Shown: positions 37,401 through 48,872 of the stretch, in pieces
How positions within the stretch are numbered: the first letter of the stretch is position 1
How the letters are laid out: each line of letters begins with the position of its first letter
NCBI GenBank assembly: GCA_023159155.1
Contig: JAJNNX010000018.1
Coordinates: 496,001 to 560,000, forward strand
DNA: 64,000 nt
Direction: 5' to 3'
Origin: Ustulina deusta
Taxonomy: Eukaryota > Ascomycota > Sordariomycetes > Xylariales > Xylariaceae
Program-made: the position numbers and the translations under genes
Notes under the pieces: model-generated
Seen by the model: only the letters and a program-made list of their open reading frames with translations
What the model was told of the DNA's origin: nothing
The model's database searches: none

Positions 37401-39515
37401 ATCAATGCGCACCTTCCCGGGATTGAGAAAATCAAGCAGCGAGGACAGCTCAGCGAGGTTGTTTTGTATCGGGGTGCCAGTGATCAGGACTCGAGCCGGA
37501 GCACCGAAGCTTATCAACTCCGCATAGAGCTTAGCCTCTTTATTCTTAAGCCTGTGTGCCTCATCAACAGCAAGCGCCTGCCATTTGATAGTCCTCAAGA
37601 ACTCTGCATCCATCAAGATGTATTCGTATGAGGTGACTAGGACGTTGAATTTATGTTTCTTAGGATTCTTATTGAACATAAGTTCGTGTTCCCGGATCGT
37701 ACTACGGGCCTCAGCATTGCCCAAATAGACAACATAATTCAGATCCGGAGACCAGAAGTTGAACGTATCACACCAGGCGGGTATCACACTCAAGGGTGCT
37801 ACCACAAGGAATGGCCCTTCTTGTTTACGCTCGTTGCGCAACCAACTCAAAAAGGAGACGGTCTGAACTGTCTTTCCCAGGCCCATCTCGTCGGCCAAAA
37901 TGACATTGTTGCCTCGGCACCAATTCAGAGATAAGAAGTTTAACCCTGTAAGCTGGAAATTCCGAAGTTCGCCTCCCTCGATGTAATGAGGCTGCTTCTC
38001 AAGCTTGAGAAACTTGGACCGAGTTGTGGGGTTCGATTCGCTCTTCTCTGAGGTCCACGACCGTGACTGCCTGTTCAGGAATTGGTCGATTCTGTCTTGG
38101 GCAAGAGGGCTTATGGTCGAAGAGAGTTCCCATGTGCAGCATTCATAGGTTAAACCTTTCCACTTGATGAAATATTCCCGGCCCTCGTCACCACTCCGTT
38201 GTGCAACAACACGTTCAACTTTCGTATAATCCTCCAAGGCATCTTGATCGCGTTCTTTGTCAAGCATATATTGCTCGCGAGTCTCTGGTGGTATTTCATC
38301 ACCAGCAAACTTGAGATCTATCTCATACTCCACAGTCCTCTTATAGTAGTTTTCCAGCTTGCGAACGCCACGGTATCCGCGAAGTATTTCAAGAGTATCC
38401 CAAGTATTATGGAGGTACGACTTGCCCTGCCACTTGATGTTATATTCGAAGTCGTCTCGGCCAGCGTCAGGTGTCAATTCTCCTCCGTCTTTGAGTCGAT
38501 GACCAACGACTTTCTCAATATACTCAGTGTCTTCAGGGAAGTCACCATTAGCCCAATAGTTAGGCGTAAGCTCCGACTCATCCTCTTGGTCAATGTCGCT
38601 TTCTTCGTAGGTCTGGACCGTTTGCGCAGCTCGGCGGTTCGACCATCGCTTTTCCGCATATAGGTGTGTAGATTGAGGATGGGTTTGCTGGCGACGGGCT
38701 TTTTTTATCAAGGATCGGGCTTTAGCACCTCCATACGTGTCTGAGTCGGAATCTCCGGCCGGAGTTTGACGCGCTGGTGTACCTCGTTTGGATGCTGAAT
38801 TGAATTTGGTTAGTTCAAGGCCGGCTTTTTTTAGGCGGTGAGCTTTGCTACGTACACTGCTGTGAAATCTTCTCTGTGCGTAGTTTCTTGGTCCGCCTGC
38901 TCGTCGGAACAATATCTGAATCAGAGTCTTCGTCTTCCTCAGACTCAATCTTTTGGAAGAGGTTAGGGCAACATGGACATAATTCAGTGGTGCGAAGTGG
39001 CGGTGACTTACAACTCTTGGCTGTTTTGTTGGGCGAGTCTATGAAATGGTATTAGCAGAATTTTCACTCAGCTGAGTTAGCAAGCATACACTTCTCCTCA
39101 GCCCATATAGCTCTGGGTTTTCCCGGATATATTCGTCCTCTTCCGCAACCGCCTTTCGTTTCGGTGCGCGTCGCGATTCGCGAGACGTTGAGCGGTCGTC
39201 ACGGTGTTCGTCACTCTGCGAAGCAGCTGCGCTCTCCTCCATGTCATAGTCGGCATCGTCAGAAGCCTGAGCTTCATCCCCACTAGATTCGACAGGCTCA
39301 TTTAAGTCGAGCTCTGCTTCCGCATCTTCGGAGGATTCGTGGCCGGTTGGAGACGGGGATGGGGATGTAGAATTACGGGTAGGTAGAGCAATGGTTTCGT
39401 TGACTTCTGATAGATCGCTTTCACTTCCACGATCATTCAGTATTGCATCAGCGCCTGTCTGGGCTACCGACGAGGAATCCGGGCCGGCAGAGGCTGACTC
39501 GGGGGAACTCGACAT
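34468..39515 (-). CDS. CHD1: CHD1-type chromatin remodelling ATPase
   Basis: Five minus-strand exons (39515-39090, 39038-39012, 38949-38856, 38794-34795, 34744-34468) encode 1607 residues. Order: acidic Ser-rich N-terminus; GLRRS then a 27-nt microexon (TRPTKQPRV); two chromodomains (about 273-331 and 372-426); SNF2 ATPase with DEMGLGKT (484-491) and DEAH (593-596); helicase C ending in MARAHRIGQKKPV; a SANT/SLIDE-like DNA-binding part (WAAREDGMLLVGIDRYGFGAW); an Arg/Ser-rich linker; and the C-terminal DUF4208 (CHCT) domain (VIKTLMQPVWNHIEKVES). Chd1 spaces nucleosomes in transcribed chromatin; chromodomain binding to H3K4me varies by species. The first start codon in good context is ATG 39515. 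All introns are 50-62 nt. Confidence 0.95.
39012..39038 (-). other. CHD1: 27-nt microexon of CHD1
   Basis: This exon encodes only nine residues and links the GLRRS end of exon 1 to IESEEDEDSD in exon 3. It is flanked by a ttcatag acceptor and a gtaagt donor and keeps phase 0 at both sides, so skipping it would remove nine residues without a frameshift. Confidence 0.75.
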
Positions 39516-41833
39516 ATTGAGACTTGATACAACGACCACCTAGGACAGGTTAGTAGAGAACCAGCACACGAATGGCTACGTGAATCAGATAGGCGAGGAG
39601 CGCGGGAACCAGCGATCCAGATACACGCAATAACAGACAAGAATGATGAAGCTCGAGCTCAAGAACGAAGCTGGCGCATTCTAGATGATGTTTCGATGAA
39701 CGCAAGGCTGATGAGTGATGAACAGGCATTGGCACCGGAGTCTGGGAGATGGGACGTGTTGCGTGATTTTAACGCGTCAGGAACATCGAAAACAAGCAGT
39801 TCCGTCTATAATTCGACCTCCGAAGAAGCTAGATACAGAATACAAGGAGATAGCAAGGTCACATGTGAGCATCAAGTGGATGGATTCTATGTCCAGAACG
39901 CCGCGGTAACAAGCAGCCCAGCCTTGTGTAAACAACGCAGCGAAGGAGATTTGGAGGCCAACAGAAGTACTTACAAGTCATCAACTATGCCGAGCGAGCA
40001 GTAAAGGGTAGAAGAAAAGAGACGTCCTGCTAGGGGCGATGATATTGTGGGTGATGAACCCCGGCGGTGCGTAGACGGGGTGTAGTAGTTGGGTGGTGCA
40101 GGTTTGAGAATGCTGTGTGGAATAATTGAGGGAATGGAAGTGCGGAAGGGACAGGCTGGGAGTGGTCCTGGTCAGAAAACCCCACCAAATAGGTTTAGTG
40201 CCAGAGTACACACAAAACACCCCCATCCGCCATGTCTCTTGCTCCTGCGACTAACAACGGCTTTATCAGCTTATCACTATGCCGGAGGTATGTAGGTTAG
40301 CTACTGAGGCACCTACGGTAGGTAATAGGACCCCAGATAAATGCCAGCCTCAATGCCAATGGACGTTTCTTCCCTCTCCCATAGCGCCATTGACATCCAG
40401 TCTTCACGATGCATTCATTCATGCCACGGTGGCTACACCAGGATGTATACCTGGAGGGCCTTACATTAGGTCCCCAACCACTACGATCCAATTCATTGTA
40501 GAAAGTTTTGATCCGGCAGAAAATAAATATCCAAAAACTCAAATCGAGCATGACCAACAACAATCTTAATACTAGTAGGTATGTACCTTACTGCGCCAAG
40601 AGGGATCTAGTTCTGTACAAGATAGTATACCTACCTAGGGGTATTATGCTACTCCTGAAGGACAAGGGTGGTTTACTTTAGAGAGCCGACGTTTCCCACC
40701 CCACGCACCTCAGCTACCTCTACCTACATAGCATGCTGTTATTTAAGCTCGAGGCCATCTTACATATGTTCGTATGCTAAAAGAACACGAAGGTGCCATA
40801 TTTTCCCTCTCAAGGTACCTACCACTTAAGTAGGTAGGTAACTCCCAATGATATAGTACTATCTTAGTTTAGCAGGTGATTACCTACTAAAAGCTCTACA
40901 TGTAGGTACCCTACATACCTACTAGCGTACCTACCAACGATCCATATGCTCATACCTAGAGACCTAGTCGCCTTCATAAATATCTCGAGCTCACTATATG
41001 TTTTATTATTAGATAATACCTAGTAGCAATCATTAGGTATGGATGGGTAGACATCTAGATGCATGACGGTCATGTGAATACAAGGCATTCAGTTTAATAT
41101 ACAATAATAAGGATACCCCATGAGTGCTTATCAATATTTGCAGCTGGAACTAAATTCCGCTACTTACGATCTCATCTAAGTACCTAGTTGTCTAATAGGG
41201 AGAATACCGGGCGAACTAGACAAAATCTTGAAATCAAGTCAAAGGAATAATATCAAACTAACTTCTACCAATCGAAGGTACTATCAATCGTACTTGTGTA
41301 TGACCAACTCTATCCACAGAAGCGAGCTTAATAAGAGGTATGAGCACGTATCTAGGTATGCACCAAAGTAAACGTATACCTAGGTACTGCCAAGCTGTAG
41401 TTACCAAGGTAGGTACCTACCTAACTACTCTCTACCTAGGTATGTACGCTATTGCCACCCCCCAAATCAAGCTTGCCCGGACCTGTGCTAGCTTGACAGT
41501 AAATGAGCCAATCAGCAGTCGCTGATTGCTCAGGGCACTATCATTGCCGCCAATTCGCAGCCCCTCCATGGGGAGGGTCATGGCTTATTCCAAGGTTGGC
41601 TCTACCCCCTCTGTGTGAAATCCCATCACCAGCGAATATAGGTATCACCACCACCAAACCACCAATGTCTGCACCGCGACAATTTTTGACAAGATACATA
41701 CAGTCTTGTTCGGCATCCTCAATCGGCCGCTCCCGTGGTTTTCTCTCCCCTTTATGTCTATATCGAAAATCTCTCTTGACAAACTATTTTGTTCTTCGCG
41801 TCCCTTCTTCTGTGCTGCCACAGCACCTTAGCC
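39516..41833. other. Gene-poor spacer rich in TAGGTA/TACCTA motifs
   Basis: CHD1 promoter on the left; then about 1.3 kb (40570-41460) unusually dense in aggtaggta, gtacctacc and tacctaggta strings. The 41503-41844 open frame is the former promoter or leader of the RLI1 pseudogene, not a gene. No transposon remnants are recognised. Confidence 0.6.
40575..41445. repeat. Cluster of TACCTA/TAGGTA short motifs
   Basis: Overlapping variants of tacctaggta and aggtaggtacctacc recur here, including exact tacctaggta at 41377-41386 and 41433-41442. They are not in tandem and have no fixed spacing. Confidence 0.7.
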
Positions 41834-44197
41834 ATGGCCTCTAAACTCACCCGGTAGGCAATTCATGTATTGCAGCACCACAAGACATTGAATGCTAATT
41901 TTAGTTTATAGTATTGCAATCGTCAGCGACGATAAGGTGCGAATCATACCCCCATAGCCGCTCCAGAGGTCGTCCAAGTGTGTGAGTTCTAATTACCTAG
42001 GTATATATTAGGCACATGTTCGATGAGCCTAGTTGGTATTTAGATGTAAGTCTTTAGAGCACTACATACCCACGAACTTTTGAATTGCTGGCTTTGAGAA
42101 AATTTCTGACACTTAGTGATGAAAGTGAAGCAGCGTTTGTTAGCCAGCCACATGATTCGTTCTCTCCTAAATGTAAAGAGCTACGTCATTGTGGTAGAGC
42201 ATTTATCGGTTCTTGACCACCTATCTATCCGACTACATATGCGTGCTCTACGGACAGTCCGTCATGTATGTGTTGTCACGCTTCCATATTCCGTGCGCGA
42301 AGGTATCAACATTTTCCTGCGGTCACATCCCAACAGAGAATCTTCAGTTCCGAGACGAACCTTTGACTTTCCGTATATCGGAGGGTACGAACGAATTCCA
42401 GGCAGACAAAGCCCGAGGGTTTGCTTATCCTAAGGTACGTAACTTATAGAATGACGTCGCCATTTTCCCCGTGCCTTTGGAGGGGCGATCGCCCGTTAGG
42501 CTGGTTTGTGCATATACTCGCTTCAAGATTGGAGGCGAATGCCTCGAAAGAAAAGTTACGACTAACTCTTAGGCGCTATAGATGGAGAAAACCCTTGGAA
42601 ATTTCAGGCTACGTATCGATGCTGGAAACTTCACCGATTCTGGAATTGTAGTCATGATGGGTGAGAGTATGTAATTTTACAGTCCTTCATCGTTGTCTCA
42701 ACAGGCTTCAGTGCGATAGTTGCCCACATCAGGTGTATTTACCCCTGTCAACTCCCTAAACACCGGGAAAGTGCTATTGATGGGTTATTGACTTCTGATT
42801 CCCTGCAGATGGAACTGGAAAAGCGAGTTTCTGTCGATTACTTGCCGGCGCTTTAAACCCCGACAGTGCGCAGAAGGTTTCAGATATGAGAGTCAGTTTG
42901 AAGCCCCAGACCATTATGCCTAGGTTCGAAGGTAAGTAACTTCCAGCTATCCTTTGTCCGGTTCCTTGGAAACTCTACTATCTAGCCCAATAACTTGCCT
43001 CTAGATGCAATATTGGGCGAGTTACAAGAAAAAACTGTCACTAACTATTCCCATGATAGGCACTGTTCGTCAACTATTCTTCAAACGTATCAAGCCAGCT
43101 TTCTTGTCACCCCAGTTCTAAATCGACGTGGTCAAGCTACTGAAGCTAGATGACTTCATCAACCAGGCAAGTGATTATTTCTAACAACTCATTTTCTACC
43201 CCACCAGCCCTTGTGGGTTAACCTTGTAGGTATTATTATTATGACATACGTGTTGTTCTTTCGAGAACAGCACAATCCACCCCCCAGCTCCTACAGAATC
43301 ATCCATGCTCTCTTAAACTATACTTATCACAACCCGTTTACCTCAGCCTCATGGTATAAGGCCACCAACAAGTCGAACATACTATCGAGAAGAAATTAAA
43401 GGTGTGCCGTTCGTAGTGGTATATCTACCACCTGTTGAGTGTCCTCCGTGTAGTGATAGTCAAAATTAGGAGAATAGTTGGCGACTCCCATCAACCTCGG
43501 AAATCCACTAAATACACCAGCTATTTCATTGGCTAAGTGGTTGATAGGAAGTCAAGAATTTATCTGGATACCGTAGTTTAGTTCCCGCCGATATATACTT
43601 GATTGATGAACCTAGCGCATATCTCGATTCTGAACGTAAGCAACTATTCGCGAGCACGAATGGTGCATAGGCTAATTAAATCGGTGAAGGGCGCGTCATT
43701 GCGGTTCGTGTTATTAAGCGGCTCATCGTAAGTAACTACCGATACCAGCCAATACCTGCATCTTTTAGACATTTCTGCTAATACACGGAGTAGATGTCGG
43801 TCAAGAAGCCGGCATTCATTGTAGAACACGATTTCCTCATGGCCGGTATGACGCTCTAGCCATTGGTAACAGAATCATTGTCGTCGACTAACCATACACA
43901 CCTTGACTAGCCTACCTAGCGGGCCGTGTCATCGCTTTCGATGGCAAACCGGGTATCGATGCCCATGCGAACGCGCCCGAATCATTACTCACCAGTTGCA
44001 ACAAGTTTCTCAAGAATCTAGACGTTACCCTCCGGCGTGATCCGACACACTCCAGACCTCGCATCAACAAACTCAACAGTCAGCTAGACCAAGACCAAAA
44101 ATTGAGCGGGAACCATGTAAGTTCTTCTGTATACTTGCAAAATAAGTTTGGTTATTAGCAATCACGATAGTTCTTCCCTGAGGAAGATAGCTCGTGA
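41834..44197 (+). pseudogene. RLI1: Decayed copy of RLI1/ABCE1 (ribosome-recycling ATPase)
   Basis: Pieces in order match the iron-sulfur ABC ATPase Rli1. MASKLTR (41834-41853) joins over a normal intron to RIAIVSDDK (41912 on). The FeS domain and most of NBD1 are missing. Homology resumes at about 42121 (VKQRLLASHMIRSLL, SYVIVVEH, LSVLDHLS), then CVLYGQ, REGINIF, HIPTENLQFRDEPLTFRI, QADKARGFAYPK, MEKTLGNFRL, NGTGKASFCRLLAGAL, TVRQLFFKRIKPAFLSPQF, IYLIDEPSAYLDSE, KKPAFIVEHDFLMA and GRVIAFDGKPGIDAHANAPE, ending SGNH-FFPEEDSS with stop at 44195-44197. Breaks are frameshifts after 42210, a TAA at 43119-43121 where Gln is expected, a damaged LSGGE signature and an insert near 43170-43530. Retained introns show DNA duplication, not retroposition. 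Rli1 is essential, so an intact copy should exist elsewhere. Confidence 0.9.
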
Positions 44198-45619
44198 GAA
44201 TGGCTTCCCCAAACGTCAAGGCCGTAGAAACGGTCGTAAAAACAAGCACCCTCGACGTTTGCTTCGAGCGTCGATTCGCGGCGTTCTAGGTGTTTAAAAG
44301 CGAAACGGCAAACGCCACAATGGTGGTGGCGCTCATGAATTATCCGGTGTAGAAGATGATAGTGGTGAAGACACTGAGGAGCCTGATGACTAATGCTGGG
44401 GGCGACAGTCTATACCCTGTCCTGCCTGGTCCTGTCGAGACCCAAGCTCTATCGTCACGGAGGCCTTCCCCATGTGACAAAGTCTCTTTTCATCTACACA
44501 AGCCAAAAGAGCCAACAGTGGCGATGATTCTTGGTTTGATAAGCAGCTAGGCTCTCAAAACTACGAATTTTGAGCCTAAGCAGATTAGTTGAGCGCTTAA
44601 AAATATACGGTAAATACGCGAATACACCGATCCCAGACTGTGGTTGTCTAGACTGCAGGCTTTCGGCTTCATTGTGACTCTATATCAAGGACTGGAACCC
44701 GTTAATTGGCATGAATCATTCTTTGACCTATGACTTAGGGTATCTATGCATCTCATGACAGTCATTGATGAGCAGCGAATTACTTTTAAAGGGACCATTT
44801 GGTGTTGGAATGGTGCATAGACTCGCAGATGTGGCTTGGACTTCAAACCTAGATAGTTATCAAGGCAGACCAGAGCCCGATCTCGCCGCTTCCAATGTAT
44901 TGTTGTTGCCAGCTCACATGCGTTGTGTGGACGAAAAGAAAAGGTGGGGGCTATCATGAGAGAACGAGATGGCAGAGCGAAAAACAAGTAAATTATATTC
45001 ATGGCTAAAACCTATATATGTTGTATACTCCTAAAGAGAATACTAATCCTCATAGGGATGAACGAAACAAGGAGTGAGGGCTGATACACACCAAAAGTGA
45101 AGATTCCCGAAAAGCGTCTTGACTGCAACTAATTTGCCAGCGGCTCTCGTTCTTCGTTAAGGGTTGGAAGGAAACCGAGAGAGGTCCAGGGGTTTCCTGC
45201 AAAAGAGTGAATGACTCATTCTTATGAAGGTGAATGTGTGACGTTCGAGACGTACGGAAATAGTCCATAGCTATCCGTGTTTTAGAATGCTACGGACGAG
45301 GTAGGGTGTCCCATCCGCGGGAATGAGGGTAAGGCGCCAAACTGCATTGCGGAAACCAAGTCATCAAATTCCCAAGGAGCGCTATCAGAACATCATGCAC
45401 GTACTTGCAATGAGAGAGATTTGACCCTTTAGGCCAACGAGGAATAGAAGCCGCCGACACAATCGCCTCAAAATAATCGTCGAAAAGACGATATTATTTC
45501 AGGACCATCGACTCAATTCAAGCGAGTTCGCTTGTAACTCGGAATCTACATTCTCGATAGGGAACTCGGCGGGCATACGGTCCTAGACGTATAGATCGGT
45601 TTGTTGTCGACTAGATTGG
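44198..45619. other. Intergenic spacer
   Basis: Sequence after the RLI1 pseudogene up to the PRP40 stop. A Lys/Arg-coding stretch at 44200-44290 and an acidic one near 44350 could be relics of another gene, but they have stops and no recognisable family. Nothing else is supported. Confidence 0.5.
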
Positions 45620-48357
45620 CTAGTCTTCCTCAATTTCACCTTCTTCGCTACCAGAGTGCACACCTGGGTCTTCCTTTGAAGGCGGCTGAGGTGCGGGTGG
45701 GGTTTTGGTCTTATGACGAACTTCGCGGTGGGGAGAGCGCTCACGAGGGGTTCTCTCTCTCCTCAATCTCTGCCATGGTGTTAGTTGAGGGGAGCCTTGA
45801 TGTAGTGTGGGTGGGTTATCTAACCTTGGAATCTCTCGAGTCTCGACGGTCATTATCGTCCTCATCGTCTGCTCTCCGGCGTCTCGAGGAAGTCGGTCGT
45901 TCATCACCATAAGGCAACTCCTCTACTGGACCTCTCTCAACACGTCGACGGTACATCCTCTCACGCTCCTCCTCGCGGTCCCGCCTTTCCCGATCGTAAT
46001 AGCTGGGAGGGTCGTCACGTCTTGGTCGAGGTGCATACTCTCTGTCCCGTTCCCTGTCACGTTCGCGTTCGCGTTCGCGTTCCCGATCTCGGTCTCTCTC
46101 GCGATCTCTCTCGCGGTCGCGGTCTCGATCCCGGTCCCTGTCACGATCCCGTTCACGTTCACGTTCGCGTTCTCGCATATCCCGGTCTCGGTGTGAATCC
46201 AATGTGCGACGGTCAGACAGCAAGCTTTCAGCCATGCTTGACTTACGATAATTCTTTTCACGCTCCGCGATAGCCTTACGACGATCGGCCTCATATGCGT
46301 CTGGCTCGGGGCTCCGACTATGGTGGGAGGGTCGTGCGCGATCACTACGGTGAGATCGGTCTCCTTTGTCTCTATCACGATACGTACCACGATCTATCGA
46401 TCGGTCTCGACGCTTATGGCGATCACGATCTTCTTCTTCTCTGTCTTTAACTCGGCGAAGGACTTTTTCAAAAGCTCCTCTACGAGCTTCTTCGGATGTG
46501 ACAGCCTGGAACTCAGCGGCGCGTACGAGGCGAGGTCGAACCTTCTCCCATGTATCGTCTGCAACGATCTGAGGGTCCAGGTGCTTGATATAAGAGCGAA
46601 GGTCGTCGATGGCTCTCCGCTGCTGGCGCTCAGAATGCTTGTCCTCATCTGATCGCTTTGACTTTTTCTCTTGGAGCTACGTCATGAGTCAGCAAAACTT
46701 TGCATACTCAGGCCTCGAATATACTTACCCGTTCGAAGATCAGAACCAGTATGTCATGATCAATGTTAGCACTGCGTGGATCACTCTTCAAGACTGCAGC
46801 AAAGTCTTCGAAAGTAGTTTTGGGGGTGAACTCAAAACGATTATCCTTTAGCAGCATTAGTCAATGTACCAGCCATAGTTGCATCAATAGACTTACATCC
46901 ATAACATCTAGGATATCATTCCTTGTGCCGCGCAGAGCGCGCTCCTCTTCCTCGACCACATCCCAGAATAAGTCGAGTGGGGTTGAGCCAGGCTGTCCAC
47001 AAACCGCTTTGAATCGTTCATCATTTTCAACTAAGGGGAATATTTGAGCCCATTTTGTGCCAGCTTTGATTTTGCCAGCTTTGCGAAGTTCTTGGAGTAG
47101 CTCCACAAAGGCGTCCCGATTCTTTCGCTCAACGCGGAATTTTTTGTTTTTCTGTGCCTGTCGAGTTTCGTTGAAAGTTCGCTCCAATGATTTGATATGA
47201 TTTTGGAATACAGTTAGGATATCAGAGTCGGAGAGGGTCTTATACTTCTCATCATTTTGAAAAGGGGCAGTCGACTTGAGCAAACCTTGGGCTTCAGACC
47301 AACGAGTATAAGGCTCCAAGTTCAGCTTTGGCAACAAGTCAATCAGCCCATCCATGGCGCTTTTCCGGAGACTAGCTTGGGTTTCGGCATATGATTTTCT
47401 CAAATCGGCAATATAGTCCTCAAAAAGCCGTCGTCGTTCGTCTTCTTCATTGGTAGAGCGAAAGATTGTCTCACCCTCGATGATGGGACGAGCGGTCTTC
47501 CAACGGGTATAGTATTTTATCTCGGGATGGCTCTTCAGCATCGTCGCGAAGTCGGCACGTAACTTCGCCAGCCTGTCCTTCGCACGCTCTTTGTCCTGAA
47601 CGACCATGTCATGACAGTAGTTCTCGAAGGCGTTTTTCCTATCCTTGGGGTCTTTGATGGCGCGAAAATGGGGATCCTTTATCATGGCTCGCATAGCCTG
47701 TTCCCAAGTCCAGTCGGGCTGTACACCACTGCGACGGAGCAGCTTCGTGAATGCAGCCTCGGCCTCTTCGGCTGTGGTGTATTCAGGCTCGTTGCTCGCG
47801 GGTGTAAAGGCTTGGACGCGGGGATCGTTGCCGTACGTCAGTTGACGCGACTCAGGGAAGGCATCACGGTGATCACGGTGATCACGGTGGTCGCGAGAAT
47901 TATCATACCCTGAAGTCGGAAAGGAGGCTCCAGGACCGTTGAAGGGCGTCGAAGGGCTAACAAGTTAGTTGAGGCCAATGATGTTCAGCAAAATCGAGCG
48001 GCAGTGTACTCACGCGGGAGTCGACGGCGTGCCATCGTATCCTAATGCTTTGCGGTAGGCATCGGGCATCTCCCAAGAGCTCTGCTTAGTTTCAGTGTTA
48101 TTCCAGTACTTGCGGCCACCTTCAGCGGTATATTCCTTCCATGGTTGGTTGGCAAGGGCGCGCTGGAGCAAACGGTTAGCGGCGGCCGGCACGTAGTCGA
48201 TACGGAAAACACATACCTCGGCCGGTGTCATCATTTCTTCCGGCTTCGTCCATTGCGTGGCTTTGGTCGTGGGGTTATAGTAATAGACGCGTCCGTCGGG
48301 GCTCTTGAACTCCTGCCATGGATTTGGCTGGCCATAGTGGCCGTTGACTCCGTTCAT
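45620..48357 (-). CDS. PRP40: Pre-mRNA-processing protein Prp40 (U1 snRNP)
   Basis: Six minus-strand exons (48357-48217, 48162-48014, 47956-46897, 46845-46729, 46676-45825, 45769-45620) encode 822 residues. Two WW domains come first ([17 protein letters not shown] and [17 protein letters not shown]), then several FF domains ([43 protein letters not shown]), then a very long Arg/Asp/Glu/Ser tail with tens of RD/RE dipeptides and an acidic end (EEGEIEED). Prp40 joins U1 snRNP at the 5' splice site to the branch-point protein and to polymerase II. The RD/RE tail is far longer than in yeast and resembles the splicing-factor tails of animals. The first intron (54 nt, between the WW domains) is in frame without a stop. 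It is divergent from TRS65. Confidence 0.94.
46040..46185. repeat. PRP40: RD/RE-coding low-complexity repeat in PRP40
   Basis: Imperfect 6-nt units of the cgttcg and cgatct type encode alternating Arg with Asp or Glu in the PRP40 tail. Confidence 0.85.
47863..47889. repeat. PRP40: Three perfect 9-bp units in PRP40 (atcacggtg)
   Basis: The units encode repeated Asp-His-Arg in the linker between the WW and FF domains; a likely site of length variation between strains. Confidence 0.9.
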
Positions 48358-48872
48358 GGCGACAACTTCAGTGACAGAAGACGAATGGTGATGTTGCCTC
48401 AAGGATGCTGTCTGGCGCAGAAGAGGCGATTCTGTCAATGGGTGGGCAGAGACAACGATTAGTATGTTGGCAGCAATGCGACCACATTCCGCCGCGATTT
48501 TTTAGTCGAGGTACTTATCAGTTACAGAGCACAGCCTCGATGGACAAACATGTACCTATGTACCTGAGCGAGATAGCACATGTGGCTGTGTATTGTGGCG
48601 GAAGCTTTTGTCTACTTAGTACCTAGGTAGCTGAAGCTAGGTCCCGGGGTGGCGTAGTGGGCTGTGGGTACCTATATGCTGTACGGTACTGTTACAGTCC
48701 CTATTAATAACCTTAGGTAGCCTCGTCCGTTTTCTCAACCTCAAGTTCTACAAGCACCTCTTCTACCCCATCCTGCTGATCTTTCTCGAATGTGGTTTGA
48801 AAGGATCCGTTACACTATCAGGGAAAAAAACAATTTGCCCCTGGCGGTCTCCTTCCACCGAGCTCAGTTGCA
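48358..48872. promoter_or_regulatory. Divergent promoter of PRP40 and TRS65
   Basis: The two start codons lie 515 bp apart and point away from each other, so this stretch must carry both promoters. It holds one tacctaggta palindrome (48620-48629) near the middle. No other specific site is claimed. Confidence 0.6.

Noticed and set aside
41503..41844. 113-codon open frame before the RLI1 relic
   Set aside because: It runs through the former promoter and overlaps the relic's start codon in another frame; composition is not protein-like.
45923..46390. 155-codon minus-strand open frame
   Set aside because: Frame-shifted reading of the RD/RE-coding repeat of PRP40.
47863..47889. Short regular repeat considered as CRISPR
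   Set aside because: Units are contiguous 9-mers inside a coding exon without spacers, and the host is a eukaryote.
48640..48680. Sequence resembling a tRNA A box (tggcgtagtgg)
   Set aside because: No matching B box, anticodon stem or acceptor stem follows.
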